12,791 nt of DNA from Bacilli bacterium. Its GTDB lineage: Bacteria; Bacillota_I; Bacilli_A; Haloplasmatales; Haloplasmataceae. The stretch covers positions 1 through 12,791 of the forward strand of contig JAAZCR010000231.1 of assembly GCA_012513195.1 (NCBI GenBank), read 5' to 3'. The notes under the pieces were generated by a model. It worked only from the letters and a program-made list of their open reading frames with translations, was not told the DNA's origin and ran no database searches. The number at the start of each line of letters is the position of its first letter. Position 1 is the stretch's first letter. Made by a program: the position numbers and the translations under genes. This document shows, in pieces, positions 1 to 8,341 of the stretch.

Positions 1-773
1 AATTAAGTGATCATTATCATAATTTTTATGAGATGATTTATGTAAAAACAGGTGAATGTGAATTCCTAATTGATAAAAAAGTATATCATATAACTAAACC
101 TACCTTGGTTTTCATCAATCATCTTGAAACCCATAGTATGAAAGTATTGCAGGTGCCTTATTGTACATATTATTTATTAATCAAAAATGATGTACTTAAT
201 TCTTTTCTCCAAGAACCACTGTTATCAGCTATTTTTAAATATCGACCTCACAATTATAGTCATATAATTGAAGTTACTGAGTATGAAGATTTGATAAATA
301 AACTATTTGATAATATGTATAAAGAATATACTTCAAATGATCCAATATCTCCAGTTGCTTTTAAAGCATTAATTCAATATCTTTTTGTCAATATTTATCG
401 TAAATACCCAGAATATTTTCCTACTAAGATTAAAACGCAAATCTATCATACCGTTTTAGAAGTCCAAGAATATATTGATAAAAACTATACCGAAGATATA
501 GGATTAGAAAAGATTTGTGAGTTGTTTTTCATCAGTCCCTCCTATTTATCGCGTTCATTTAAAGAGATAACAGGATATAATCTAAAAGAATACATCGTTT
601 TACAAAGACTATCAAAAGCAAAAGAACTATTACTATATAGTAGGGATACTATTAACGAAATCTGTGAAAAAGCAGGTTTTAATAATGTTAATCACTTTAT
701 TAGAACTTTTAAAGCACATTATAATGTTACTCCATATGAATACCGAATAACAGAAAGTAGCCACAAACGATAA
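1..773 (+). CDS. AraC-family transcriptional regulator, 5' end outside the window
   Basis: DNA-binding regulator with an N-terminal cupin-like sensing domain and a C-terminal AraC/XylS double helix-turn-helix domain; it probably controls a sugar or stress gene not visible here. The frame is open from base 3 to the left edge. The residues before the internal Met at base 33 read SDHYHNFYEM, which fits the conserved His-x-His and Tyr-Glu of the cupin, so that Met is not the start and the gene begins upstream of the window. About 257 residues are visible. The C-terminal 100 residues (roughly bases 450-760) hold HTH 1 (EDIGLEKICELFFISPSYLS) and HTH 2 (INEICEKAGFNNVNHFIRTF), ending in the family-typical VTPYEYR. 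The gene stops 18 bp before a convergent membrane gene and runs into a shared terminator. The ligand and targets cannot be told from sequence. Confidence 0.93.
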   Translation, partial: LSDHYHNFYEMIYVKTGECEFLIDKKVYHITKPTLVFINHLETHSMKVLQVPYCTYYLLIKNDVLNSFLQEPLLSAIFKYRPHNYSHIIEVTEYEDLINKLFDNMYKEYTSNDPISPVAFKALIQYLFVNIYRKYPEYFPTKIKTQIYHTVLEVQEYIDKNYTEDIGLEKICELFFISPSYLSRSFKEITGYNLKEYIVLQRLSKAKELLLYSRDTINEICEKAGFNNVNHFIRTFKAHYNVTPYEYRITESSHKR

Positions 774-777
774 ACAA

Positions 778-803
778 AAAAATGGCTGATTTCAGCCATT
801 TTT
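778..803. terminator. Bidirectional rho-independent terminator
   Basis: A perfect inverted repeat AAAAATGGCTGA / TCAGCCATTTTT with a very small loop lies between the AraC-family gene (+) and the 64-aa membrane gene (-). It has A-runs on the left and T-runs on the right, so it can terminate both strands. The TGA stop codon of the minus-strand gene (792-794) lies inside the right arm. Confidence 0.85.
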
Positions 804-986
804 CGTTTGTTCATCTGTTTCTTTCTCATCAACAGTTGTGTTATTCTCTAAAATATTAAGCGCGAATCTACCATAATTTATGCGACCAGTGTTCTTATGT
901 GATAAAACTTTAAATATAATGAAAACAATTAAGAAGATTACTATTAAGGGGATAATCGCAAAAAGTGCATATATGATGTAATCCAT
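792..986 (-). CDS. Small single-pass membrane protein, unknown function
   Basis: A 64-residue protein I do not recognise. Residues about 4-27 form one strongly hydrophobic helix rich in Ile, Val and Phe. It is followed by a basic stretch (KVLSHKNTGRINYGR) and an acidic, polar tail ending DEKETDEQTKNG. By the positive-inside rule the C-terminal tail is probably cytoplasmic. A good ribosome binding site (AAAGGA, 9 nt before the ATG) supports the start. It lies 17 bp downstream of the 162-aa membrane gene on the same strand, so the two probably share a transcript and may act together. The gene ends in the bidirectional terminator shared with the AraC-family gene. The function is unknown. Confidence 0.75.
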   Translation of the reverse strand: MDYIIYALFAIIPLIVIFLIVFIIFKVLSHKNTGRINYGRFALNILENNTTVDEKETDEQTKNG

Positions 987-1003
987 AAGTAAAATCCTTT
1001 CTT

Positions 1004-1492
1004 TTAATTATCATGATAGGTATACTGTTTAGTAGATTCATCATAAGAATAATAACCTTTTTTGCCATTTTGGAAAAGCATTTTCCAAAATGAATGAATA
1101 CTATGTTTCCCTTTATCAACTTTCTTTAAATAATGATATAATCCTATTAAGTAGGTAAATATAAAGAAACTAAATACATAGGTTGAGAGTAATTGTTTGA
1201 CGAAAATATCAAACCAGATTTGGGGATTGCGAGTCGCAATCGTCGTAATGATCACATTTAATAGTAAGGCAAAGACAATATCAAGACCAATAACTAATAT
1301 CGTATTCTTGAAAGTTAAATAAACTGTATATATTGAACTTTTTATAAATAAGGTGAATGTGAACTTAATAAATTCCCAAATCTTTTTTAACCCTTTATAT
1401 AGAAACGGAAAAACTTTGGGATTAAATAGTTTTATAATGAATAGTCCGAGAAAGAAAATAGCGATTCCTGTAAGTAAATATTTAAAAAACAT
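1004..1492 (-). CDS. Polytopic membrane protein, unknown function
   Basis: A 162-residue integral membrane protein with no family I can name. Hydrophobic segments lie at about residues 4-24, 62-84 and 100-122. A semi-hydrophobic, aromatic and basic stretch lies between them (about 30-60) and may be an amphipathic or fourth helix. The C-terminal tail is basic, then Tyr-rich (KKGYYSYDESTKQYTYHDN). The start is supported by a GAGGTG ribosome binding site just upstream. A promoter with TATAAT and a TTTACA -35 lies about 30-55 bp upstream. It is the first gene of a two-gene minus-strand unit with the 64-aa membrane protein and is divergent from polC. Gene order and shared membrane location are the only hints to its role. 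Confidence 0.8.
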   Translation of the reverse strand: MFFKYLLTGIAIFFLGLFIIKLFNPKVFPFLYKGLKKIWEFIKFTFTLFIKSSIYTVYLTFKNTILVIGLDIVFALLLNVIITTIATRNPQIWFDIFVKQLLSTYVFSFFIFTYLIGLYHYLKKVDKGKHSIHSFWKMLFQNGKKGYYSYDESTKQYTYHDN

Positions 1493-1518
1493 AGTTACAC
1501 CTCGTCTTTATTACTTAT

Positions 1519-1546
1519 ATTATAGCATAATCTTAATTAATGTAAA
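1519..1546 (-). promoter_or_regulatory. Promoter of the two-gene membrane operon
   Basis: On the minus strand, TATAAT (1519-1524) is preceded by TGC, giving an extended -10. TTTACA (1541-1546) lies 16 bp upstream as a five-of-six match to the -35 consensus. It sits back-to-back with the polC promoter. Confidence 0.7.
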
Positions 1547-1549
1547 TTA

Positions 1550-1581
1550 TTGACTAAAAAAACTAATTCCTATGATATAAT
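1550..1581 (+). promoter_or_regulatory. Promoter of polC
   Basis: The extended -10 TGATATAAT occupies 1573-1581. A TTGACT at 1550-1555 resembles a -35, but its spacing of 20 bp is longer than optimal, so the extended -10 probably does most of the work. Transcription would start near 1588, giving a short leader with AAGGA at 1600-1604, about 11 nt before the ATG. Confidence 0.65.
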
Positions 1582-1615
1582 TAAAATGGTGTATTAACGA
1601 AGGATGTGGTAGTTT

Positions 1616-4600
1616 ATGCAAGATAAAATGAGAGTACTACTTGAACAACTGAATATGGCTGATTTTAAAGAGGCATTTGAAGGATATAAAATAACATCCC
1701 TAGAAATTGATAAGAAAACTGGAACTTATCATTTTTATTTTACAACAACAAAACTACTCGAACCACATTTATGTTTAGCTTTTTATAAGCAACTTATTAA
1801 CCGTTTTAGTAATATAACTGGTGTCCAAAAAGTCCTATTTTATACAGAGAATTACGATAACACTAACATCAATGTATATGATTATTTGGATGTTGTGAAA
1901 GAACTACTCCAAATGTATGATACGAGTTTTATGGCAATTGATGATTATGATGTTTTGCAAGAAGGTAATACATTATATATAGATGTTAAAACTTCTGAAC
2001 AACAAGCATTATTAGAAGCATTGTTTAAACAAGAAGTTGAAAAAATGTATCAAGCAATTGGACTAAAGGCCGAATTTAGCGTACGGGTTCATGAAAATGG
2101 ATATGATCCTTTTGAAGATATTGAAAAGAAGCGACAAATGCAAAACCTCGCCATTCAGAAACAACTAGCGGAAGAAAAACGCGAAGTTAAGGTGCAAGAA
2201 GCACCACGTCAGTATCGAAATGGTTATAATGGTTATAAAAATGGTACTTATGATGACAAAACCATTAATGGTCCAATAAAGGGCGAAAGTGAACCCATTA
2301 AGAACATTCCTGTTTTACAAGAAGATTTACCTAACGCTAAAGTTGAATATACTATTGAGGGTTATATTTTCGAAAGTGAAGTTAAGAAAACTTCCCAAAA
2401 TCTTGATTATGTTGAGTTCATGATAACTGACTATACTGATTCGATTTTAGTACAAGCATATCCAAAGAGTGAGGATTATTTTCAATATTATGAAAAGATT
2501 TTAAAGAAAGGTAATTATGTCAAGATAAAGGGTAGTCCAAGATATAAGGATTACTTTAAAGAGGTCATCTTATATCTAAATGCGGCTGAGTTACTTGATG
2601 GACAACAAGAAAAGAATAAACGTGACGATAAAGGTTATGAGGGACAAAAGCGCATCGAATTACATCTTCATACGAATATGTCAAACATGGATAGTGTAAC
2701 TTCGATTACGCAATATGTTAAACGTGCGCTTGAATGGGAGCATGAAGCAATTGCGGTTACTGACCATTATGGGGTATATGCCTTTCCTGAGTTTTATCAA
2801 GCAACAAAAAATAAACCCATAAAACCTATTTATGGAGTCGAAGTAGCGTTAGTAGAAGATAAAGCTAGAATCGCGTGGAATGAAGATCATATTTGGTTAA
2901 AAGATGCTACTTTCGTTGTATTCGATATTGAAACCACAGGTTTTTCTGTAAATTACGATGAAATTATTGAAATTTCTGCGGTTAAGTTAAAGAATGGTCA
3001 TGAAATTGGCACCTTCAATCGTTTCATTAATCCTCATCGTAAATTAAGTAGAGTTACTGTTGAATTGACAGGTATTACTGATGCTGATTTAATGAATGCC
3101 CCTGAAGCATATGAAGTATTAGAAGAATTTAAAGAGTTTTGTGGCGATGCCATTTTAGTTGCTCATAACGCTGATTTTGACTTATCGCATATCCAAAATG
3201 CTTATGATAAACATGGTTTAGGGGAGATTAAGAATCCCGTCATTGATACGCTCGAATACGCGCGAAATCGCTTTGGTGAAGATGTCAAACGCTTTAACTT
3301 AAAAGCATTAGCGAAGTTCTTTAAAGTTGATTTGCAACAACATCATCGTGCTAGTTTCGATGCCAAAGCCACTGCGGAAATCTTCCTCCATATGTTAGTG
3401 GATATGGAAAAACAAGGTCTATATTATCATGATGATATCAATAACCTTGTTGGCCATAATGAAGCTTTTAAATATCAAGTTCCGAAACATGTTACCTTAT
3501 TAGTAAAAAATGATGTTGGTTTAAAGAATCTCTATAAGATTATTTCTGATAGTCATACTGTACATTTATATAAAGAGCCAAGAGTAACTCGTTCAGTATT
3601 GGAAATGTATCGGGAAGGACTATTAGTTGGTAGTAGTTGTAGTGAAGGTGAAGTTTGGAAAACGGCCTTTGAAAAGAGTTATGAAGAACTAAAAGAAGTT
3701 GCCAAGTTCTACGATTATTTAGAAGTTCAACCACCAGAGGTATACTCCCATTTGATTTACACTACAGGATATGACAATACACGATTTTTAATTATCGAGA
3801 CGATAAAAAATATCATCAGGGCAGGAAAAGAATTAGGTATTCCTGTGGTGGCTTCAGGAGACTGTCATCACCTAGATCGTAGTGATAAGATTTATCGCGA
3901 GATTTATATTGATTCACCCCAAATTGGCGGGGGATTACATCCACTCGCAGATCCAGCGATTAAGGAAGTACCCTCGATGCATTTTCGCACTACTGATGAA
4001 ATGATGAAAGATTTTGAATTCCTTACTCCAGAATTAGCGAAGGAAATAATCATTGATAATCCAAAACTGATTGCGGACCAAATTGAATATGTCAAACCAA
4101 TCAAAGATGCTTTATTTACACCTAGTGATGATTTCTTAAAAGATAAAGGTATCCCTAGTATTAAAGAAGAAGTTAAACGGATTTGCTTCACCAGAGCCCA
4201 TGAATTATATGGTGATCCATTACCACCATATGTACAAGCAAGGTTAGATAAAGAATTAGATAGCATCATCAAACATGGTTTTGCGGTAATCTACTACATT
4301 TCCCGCATGTTAGTTAAGAAGAGTCTAGAAGATGGCTATGTGGTTGGTTCACGAGGTTCAGTTGGTTCGAGTTTTGTGGCCACTTTGATGGAAATCACCG
4401 AAGTCAATCCTTTATCACCGCACTATCGTTGTCCAATCTGTAAGTTTAGTAGTTTCAAGATGAATGAAGATGAAAAGAAACGCTTCCCGATTAGTGATTT
4501 AGAGCGTGATCTTCAACCTATCCTTGATTCTGTTGATAGCGGATTTGACTTACCTGACGCCAATTGTCCCTGTTGTGGTGCACCATTAAAGAAAGATGGT

Positions 4601-6109
4601 CATGATATTCCTTTCGAAACTTTCCTTGGCTTTGAAGGGGATAAGGTACCCGATATTGACCTTAACTTCTCAGGGGAATATCAACCAATTATGCATCAAT
4701 ATTGTCAAGAAATCTTTGGTTATGATAAAGCTTTCCGAGCTGGTACAATCGGTACAGTGGCGGAAAAGAGTGCTTATGGATATGTTAAGAGTTACTTTGA
4801 AAAGCGTAATATTGTAAAACGAAACGCTGAAATAAGACGTCTTGCGGCAGCATGTCAGGGAGTAAAACGTACCACTGGTCAACATCCTGGAGGGATTATT
4901 GTTGTACCAGATTATTTGGAAATCTATGATATTACTCCAATCCAATATCCTGCTGATAATCCTGACAACACCTTTAGAACCACACACTTTGAATTCCATG
5001 CCATTCATGATAACTTATTAAAACTTGATATATTAGGACATGATGACCCCACGATGTTAAGATATCTGGAAGACCTAACTGGTATTTCACCTCGTGAGGT
5101 TCCTATCGATGATCCTAAAGTGTATCAATTATTCTATTCAACTGAATCAATTGGTGTAAGTCCAGATCGCTTGCTTTCGCCTGTCGCAAGTTATGGAATA
5201 CCTGAGTTTGGTACCAACTTTGTACGGCGAATGCTTGAAGAAACAAAACCCAAGACCTTTGCCGAGTTAGTTAAAATCTCTGGTCTATCACACGGTACGG
5301 ATGTTTGGAACAACAACGCACAAGATTTAATTAATGGTAAATATCCTGAATACGGTAAAATCGATTTCAAGAGCGTCATCGGTTGTCGTGATGATATCAT
5401 GGTTTACTTGATGTATTTTGGTCTTGAACCTATTGATGCATTTAACATCATGGAGTTTGTCCGCAAAGGAAAACCATCGCAAGATAAGGAAAAATGGGCT
5501 AAATATCAAGAAATTATGCGAGCTAAGAATGTACCTGAATGGTTCATTTGGAGTTGCGGGCAAATTAAATACATGTTCCCGAAAGCTCATGCGACAGCTT
5601 ATGTATTAATGGCCATTCGTATTGCTTGGTTTAAAGTCAATATGCCCATCTATTACTATGCAGCTTACTTCTCTAAACGGGCTGACGCTTTTGATGTCAC
5701 AGTGTTCCCACGAGGTGCTGATGCAATTCGCAATCGAATTATAGAAATCAAAGAAAAACCAGATCCTTCTGAAAAAGAACTCAGTTTAGTAACTGAACTT
5801 GAAGTCGCACTAGAAATGACAGAACGAGGCTTTTACTTTAAACAAATTGATCTCGAAAAGAGTTTAGCGACAGAATTCCTAATTACTGAAGATAAACGTG
5901 GATTAATTATTCCATTTGCGGCTTTAGATGGTTTAGGTCAATCCGTTGCGAACTCCATCGTCGAAGCGCGCAAAGTGCGTCCATTTATTTCTAAGGAAGA
6001 CTTATTGAATCGTACTTCTCTAAGTAAAACGTTAGTTGAACGTTTAGAAGAACTTGGTTGTTTAGGTAATTTAAAAGAAACTAATCAAATAAGTATTTTT
6101 GACTTATAA
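1616..6109 (+). CDS. polC: DNA polymerase III subunit alpha, PolC type (replicative polymerase)
   Basis: PolC is the main replicative DNA polymerase of low-GC Gram-positives and carries its own 3'-5' proofreading exonuclease. At 1497 residues it is complete. Domains in order are: N-terminal region (1-200) and a polar linker with a short NGY repeat (202-211); an OB fold (about 242-330); PHP first half with H350, H352, D383 and H384; the inserted DEDDh exonuclease, with D437 and E439 (FDIETTG), D522 (HNADFD), H577 and D582 (HRASFDA); PHP second half (SGDCHH, 747-752); and the polymerase core with GSRGSVGSS (911-919) and catalytic D1013 and D1015 (PDIDLNF). A Cys4 zinc site (C939, C942, C984, C987) and a late HhH region follow the usual plan. 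The C-terminus QISIFDL resembles a beta-clamp binding motif. It is transcribed alone from its own promoter, and no clear terminator follows it. Confidence 0.98.
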   Translation: MQDKMRVLLEQLNMADFKEAFEGYKITSLEIDKKTGTYHFYFTTTKLLEPHLCLAFYKQLINRFSNITGVQKVLFYTENYDNTNINVYDYLDVVKELLQMYDTSFMAIDDYDVLQEGNTLYIDVKTSEQQALLEALFKQEVEKMYQAIGLKAEFSVRVHENGYDPFEDIEKKRQMQNLAIQKQLAEEKREVKVQEAPRQYRNGYNGYKNGTYDDKTINGPIKGESEPIKNIPVLQEDLPNAKVEYTIEGYIFESEVKKTSQNLDYVEFMITDYTDSILVQAYPKSEDYFQYYEKILKKGNYVKIKGSPRYKDYFKEVILYLNAAELLDGQQEKNKRDDKGYEGQKRIELHLHTNMSNMDSVTSITQYVKRALEWEHEAIAVTDHYGVYAFPEFYQATKNKPIKPIYGVEVALVEDKARIAWNEDHIWLKDATFVVFDIETTGFSVNYDEIIEISAVKLKNGHEIGTFNRFINPHRKLSRVTVELTGITDADLMNAPEAYEVLEEFKEFCGDAILVAHNADFDLSHIQNAYDKHGLGEIKNPVIDTLEYARNRFGEDVKRFNLKALAKFFKVDLQQHHRASFDAKATAEIFLHMLVDMEKQGLYYHDDINNLVGHNEAFKYQVPKHVTLLVKNDVGLKNLYKIISDSHTVHLYKEPRVTRSVLEMYREGLLVGSSCSEGEVWKTAFEKSYEELKEVAKFYDYLEVQPPEVYSHLIYTTGYDNTRFLIIETIKNIIRAGKELGIPVVASGDCHHLDRSDKIYREIYIDSPQIGGGLHPLADPAIKEVPSMHFRTTDEMMKDFEFLTPELAKEIIIDNPKLIADQIEYVKPIKDALFTPSDDFLKDKGIPSIKEEVKRICFTRAHELYGDPLPPYVQARLDKELDSIIKHGFAVIYYISRMLVKKSLEDGYVVGSRGSVGSSFVATLMEITEVNPLSPHYRCPICKFSSFKMNEDEKKRFPISDLERDLQPILDSVDSGFDLPDANCPCCGAPLKKDGHDIPFETFLGFEGDKVPDIDLNFSGEYQPIMHQYCQEIFGYDKAFRAGTIGTVAEKSAYGYVKSYFEKRNIVKRNAEIRRLAAACQGVKRTTGQHPGGIIVVPDYLEIYDITPIQYPADNPDNTFRTTHFEFHAIHDNLLKLDILGHDDPTMLRYLEDLTGISPREVPIDDPKVYQLFYSTESIGVSPDRLLSPVASYGIPEFGTNFVRRMLEETKPKTFAELVKISGLSHGTDVWNNNAQDLINGKYPEYGKIDFKSVIGCRDDIMVYLMYFGLEPIDAFNIMEFVRKGKPSQDKEKWAKYQEIMRAKNVPEWFIWSCGQIKYMFPKAHATAYVLMAIRIAWFKVNMPIYYYAAYFSKRADAFDVTVFPRGADAIRNRIIEIKEKPDPSEKELSLVTELEVALEMTERGFYFKQIDLEKSLATEFLITEDKRGLIIPFAALDGLGQSVANSIVEARKVRPFISKEDLLNRTSLSKTLVERLEELGCLGNLKETNQISIFDL

Positions 6110-6166
6110 TAAATTATTAAATGTTTGTTATTGACATAGAATATAGGTAGTTAGAGATTCAAATGC

Positions 6167-6195
6167 TTGTTGATACATTTTAAAAGTGTTATAAT
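6167..6195 (+). promoter_or_regulatory. Promoter of the Bax inhibitor-1-like gene
   Basis: The extended -10 TGTTATAAT ends at 6195 (TATAAT 6190-6195), with TTGTTG 17 bp upstream (6167-6172) as a weak -35. A consensus-like TTGACA at 6131-6136 has no -10 at the right distance. Confidence 0.65.
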
Positions 6196-6231
6196 TATAT
6201 CAATAATTTAATGAGTAGGAGGTAAAGATAA

Positions 6232-6990
6232 ATGGAACTACGCTCAAAAAATCCAGTACTTACCCGTGCTGAATCCGAAGTTAGGGGAACATCGAGAGCT
6301 TATATAACTGGTACAACCGCAACCTTCGGAGGTATTGCGATAAAGTCTGGTATTCTCTTAGCGATTATCTTTGGGATTTCTTTATATATCTTTATGAACA
6401 TTGAAACACTGGCTCCAATTTTAGGACCAATGTTAACTGCGGCATTGGCAATCGGATTCATTTCCGTGCTTGTTGCGACCTTATCACGGTCGGCAACACC
6501 AGTCTTCACAATCATCTATGCTATATGTGAAGGAGTCGCATTAGGTACATTATCAGCCATAGTTGAACTTGCATATCCAGGAATAGTTTTTGGTGCTATA
6601 GTCATTACATTCATCATTTTTGGTTTCTTATTAGTAATGTATTCAACAGGAGTATTTAAAGTTGGTCTTGGTTTCCGTAAGTTCTTCTTAACAGCACTCA
6701 TAAGTATTCTGTTCTTCTATTTTATTGAATGGATACTAAGTTTATTCCACATTTACATCATTAATCCTAACAACTTAGGCTTACTACTCGTAATCTCTGT
6801 CATTATGGTCATCATGGCTAGCTTTAGCTTAATGATTGACTTTGATGATTGTCGTCGTGCGGTTGACTATGGTACACCTAAAAATTATGAATGGTACTTA
6901 TCGTTAGGACTACTGGTATCCCTCGTTTGGTTATATACAGAAGTCTTACGATTACTACTAATCATCGCAAGATATACAAGAGATCGGTAA
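6232..6990 (+). CDS. Bax inhibitor-1/YccA-family membrane protein
   Basis: A 252-residue seven-helix inner-membrane protein of the bacterial Bax1-I (YccA-like) group. Members of the wider BI-1/YetJ family are linked to pH-sensitive calcium leak and membrane proteolysis control, but the role of this branch is not settled. The N-terminus contains the branch hallmark NPVLTR (residues 7-12). Helices fall at about 38-55, 62-84, 91-111, 118-139, 150-173, 181-202 and 221-245. The last-helix region carries the conserved acidic set IDFDD (202-206), then YGTPKNYEW (213-221) and LVWLYTEVLRLL. The start is fixed by AGGAGG (6217-6222), 9 nt before the ATG. It is transcribed alone from an extended -10 promoter and ends at a strong terminator. 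Confidence 0.93.
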   Translation: MELRSKNPVLTRAESEVRGTSRAYITGTTATFGGIAIKSGILLAIIFGISLYIFMNIETLAPILGPMLTAALAIGFISVLVATLSRSATPVFTIIYAICEGVALGTLSAIVELAYPGIVFGAIVITFIIFGFLLVMYSTGVFKVGLGFRKFFLTALISILFFYFIEWILSLFHIYIINPNNLGLLLVISVIMVIMASFSLMIDFDDCRRAVDYGTPKNYEWYLSLGLLVSLVWLYTEVLRLLLIIARYTRDR

Positions 6991-6996
6991 AAATAT

Positions 6997-7029
6997 AAAA
7001 GGTGATTCACTTTGATGAATCACCTTTTT
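6997..7029. terminator. Bidirectional rho-independent terminator
   Basis: The stem AAAAGGTGATTCA / TGAATCACCTTTT has a 6-nt loop and a T-run on the plus strand, and matching A/T flanks for the minus strand. It lies between the convergent Bax inhibitor-like gene and the DprA-like gene and serves both. Confidence 0.9.
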
Positions 7030-7031
7030 AG

Positions 7032-7961
7032 TTAAAAAAGCGTTGGTTGTTCGAAATGAAGTTTCTTCGCTTGTAAGAAAGGGTGTTGTACTATCTTGAT
7101 ATATTCAATCGTCTTTGGTGTAAGCAATTTTACTTGTTCTTCTTCGTTATTAATTAAATCATGATTTAAGCCAAAGCGAGGATTATCATGATCGGTTTGT
7201 TGATTATACATGACAAAGCGGTCAATATGATAACTTTTTGCGTATTCTATCGCATGACGAGATCCACTATCACCCTCACGATAGCGATAACTTGCGATTA
7301 ATATAACAGCTTTCGCAAACATTGCTTGTAGCCTATCCCTTTCGATAAACCGATTTATCGCTTCTTGTTTACTTTTTGGTTCATGGAAATACTCTGAAAG
7401 TAAAAGTCCACCTTGTTTGATGATTTCTTCCGCAAGTTGTTGATTTTCTTTCGGATAGATATTATTAAGTTCTGTAGGTAAGATCGCAACTGTTTTTCCT
7501 TGGTATTCTAAACAAGTTTTATGCGCAATGGTGTCACATCCCTTAGCTAACCCACTCACAATCACTAACTCATTTTGAACTAAGTGTTTTACTACCTGTT
7601 TTTCACGCTTAATTATCTCATCGGTAGGATCAATTAGACCAATTACTGCTACATTATTATTTAATTTGCTTAGTAAAGATATATCACCTTTATATAAAAA
7701 TAAATAAGGTTTTTCACTATGTTTTTTTACATACGGATTAATCACGGGAAAATCTTCATCATATACACATGTTAAACTTATATCGTTTTCCACTAAATAA
7801 TTTTTCCATTTATTAATAATATCTGTGGGAATATTGTTTTGCATAAAGGTGTCGTCTATTTCACTTGGATTAGGTTGATACTTCCAAAAATCAGCTTTCG
7901 ATTTTATGATTTTAAGTGCTGTAAGAATCAATAATTTTAAGGCAATATCTGAGTATTTCAA
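7032..7961 (-). CDS. DprA/Smf-like Rossmann (SLOG-type) protein paired with a phosphoribosyltransferase
   Basis: About 309 residues, related to the competence protein DprA (Smf), which loads RecA on single-stranded DNA. Visible DprA-type blocks, numbered from the TTG start, are VSGLAKGCDTIAH (135-147), the ILPTELNNIYPKEN block (to 173), LLLSEY (186-191), RFIERDRLQ (204-212) and SGSRHAIEYA (232-241). These follow the Rossmann-like SLOG fold. It is not an ordinary DprA: the first strand reads AVIGLIDPTDE instead of the usual VGSR, the FPxRNR block is FIERDR, and the C-terminal winged helix is replaced by a short tail ending EQPTLF. The ribosome binding site AAGGTGG favours TTG at 7961; an in-frame GTG at 7970 lies inside it. 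The start overlaps the PRTase stop (TTGA), indicating coupling. The substrate is unknown; a nucleotide or DNA-end role, possibly defensive, is inference. Confidence 0.85.
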   Translation of the reverse strand: MKYSDIALKLLILTALKIIKSKADFWKYQPNPSEIDDTFMQNNIPTDIINKWKNYLVENDISLTCVYDEDFPVINPYVKKHSEKPYLFLYKGDISLLSKLNNNVAVIGLIDPTDEIIKREKQVVKHLVQNELVIVSGLAKGCDTIAHKTCLEYQGKTVAILPTELNNIYPKENQQLAEEIIKQGGLLLSEYFHEPKSKQEAINRFIERDRLQAMFAKAVILIASYRYREGDSGSRHAIEYAKSYHIDRFVMYNQQTDHDNPRFGLNHDLINNEEEQVKLLTPKTIEYIKIVQHPFLQAKKLHFEQPTLF

Positions 7962-8341
7962 AATGTCCACCTTCTTGTATACGCAATTGAATATAAAACC
8001 ACATTTTTAGCGCCATGATTGAATAATGTTTGGATACAATCTTCATCGATATTAACTGTTTTGGTGTAAATATCATCAATAAGAATGATATTCTGGTCTC
8101 TTACCTTTTCTGTTTTTATTTTACATGTATCTTCAGTGATACCTGGATATGGTAATGGATAAGGATCAGGATAGTTTGCACTTTTTATATACGTTGTTTT
8201 CGTATTTTTTGTTCTGATAATACAGTCAGTTCCATCAATAAAGAAAGGCGAAAGTTGTTTTACCGCAAGTTGAATAGCTTCGTGAAACATCAATTGTTCT
8301 TTGGAGTAGGATATATCAGTGCGTGCTCTTGGTACATTCAC
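7958..8341 (-). CDS. ComF-like phosphoribosyltransferase, conserved C-terminal part
   Basis: Type I phosphoribosyltransferase-like protein. The PRPP-loop region reads IILIDDIYTKTVN (residues 85-97 from the GTG), where the paired Asp-Asp matches the family but the usual TTGAT is altered to YTKTV. Other blocks are VPRART at the start, RTKNTKTT (43-50), YPGITEDTC (65-73) and NIDEDCIQTLFNHGAKNVVLYS. From memory, the combination NTKTT / YPGIT.DTC / DDIYTK.VNIDED marks a ComF-like group found next to DprA-like genes. There is no zinc-finger Cys set as in ComF. The GTG at 8341 is only the first usable start after a break: the same frame stays open to 8561 without an ATG, GTG or TTG, and the GTG has no ribosome binding site. 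A functional full-length product would therefore need the segment described next. The stop overlaps the DprA-like start. Confidence 0.75.
   Translation of the reverse strand: MNVPRARTDISYSKEQLMFHEAIQLAVKQLSPFFIDGTDCIIRTKNTKTTYIKSANYPDPYPLPYPGITEDTCKIKTEKVRDQNIILIDDIYTKTVNIDEDCIQTLFNHGAKNVVLYSIAYTRRWTF
7967..7976 (-). promoter_or_regulatory. Ribosome binding site that decides the dprA-like start
   Basis: The minus strand reads AAGAAGGTGG, then ACATT, then TTGA. The purine-rich core lies 5-8 nt before the TTG at 7961-7959. The alternative GTG at 7970-7968 overlaps the core itself and would have no upstream site. The TTG overlaps the TGA stop of the PRTase gene. Confidence 0.6.

Noticed and set aside
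33..35. ATG as the start of the AraC-family gene
   Set aside because: The codons upstream are open to the window edge and encode the conserved cupin His-x-His...Tyr-Glu residues.
910..1119. Minus-strand 69-codon ORF overlapping both small membrane genes
   Set aside because: It lies in another frame across the junction of two better-supported genes, with no clear ribosome binding site.
2219..2250. Short repeat NGYNGYKNGT in the PolC linker
   Set aside because: It lies in a flexible, low-constraint linker between the N-terminal and OB-fold regions. Such linkers vary freely among PolC proteins.
3540..5609. Several antisense and out-of-frame ORFs inside polC
   Set aside because: They are shadows of the conserved polC frame, have no start signals and no recognisable domains.
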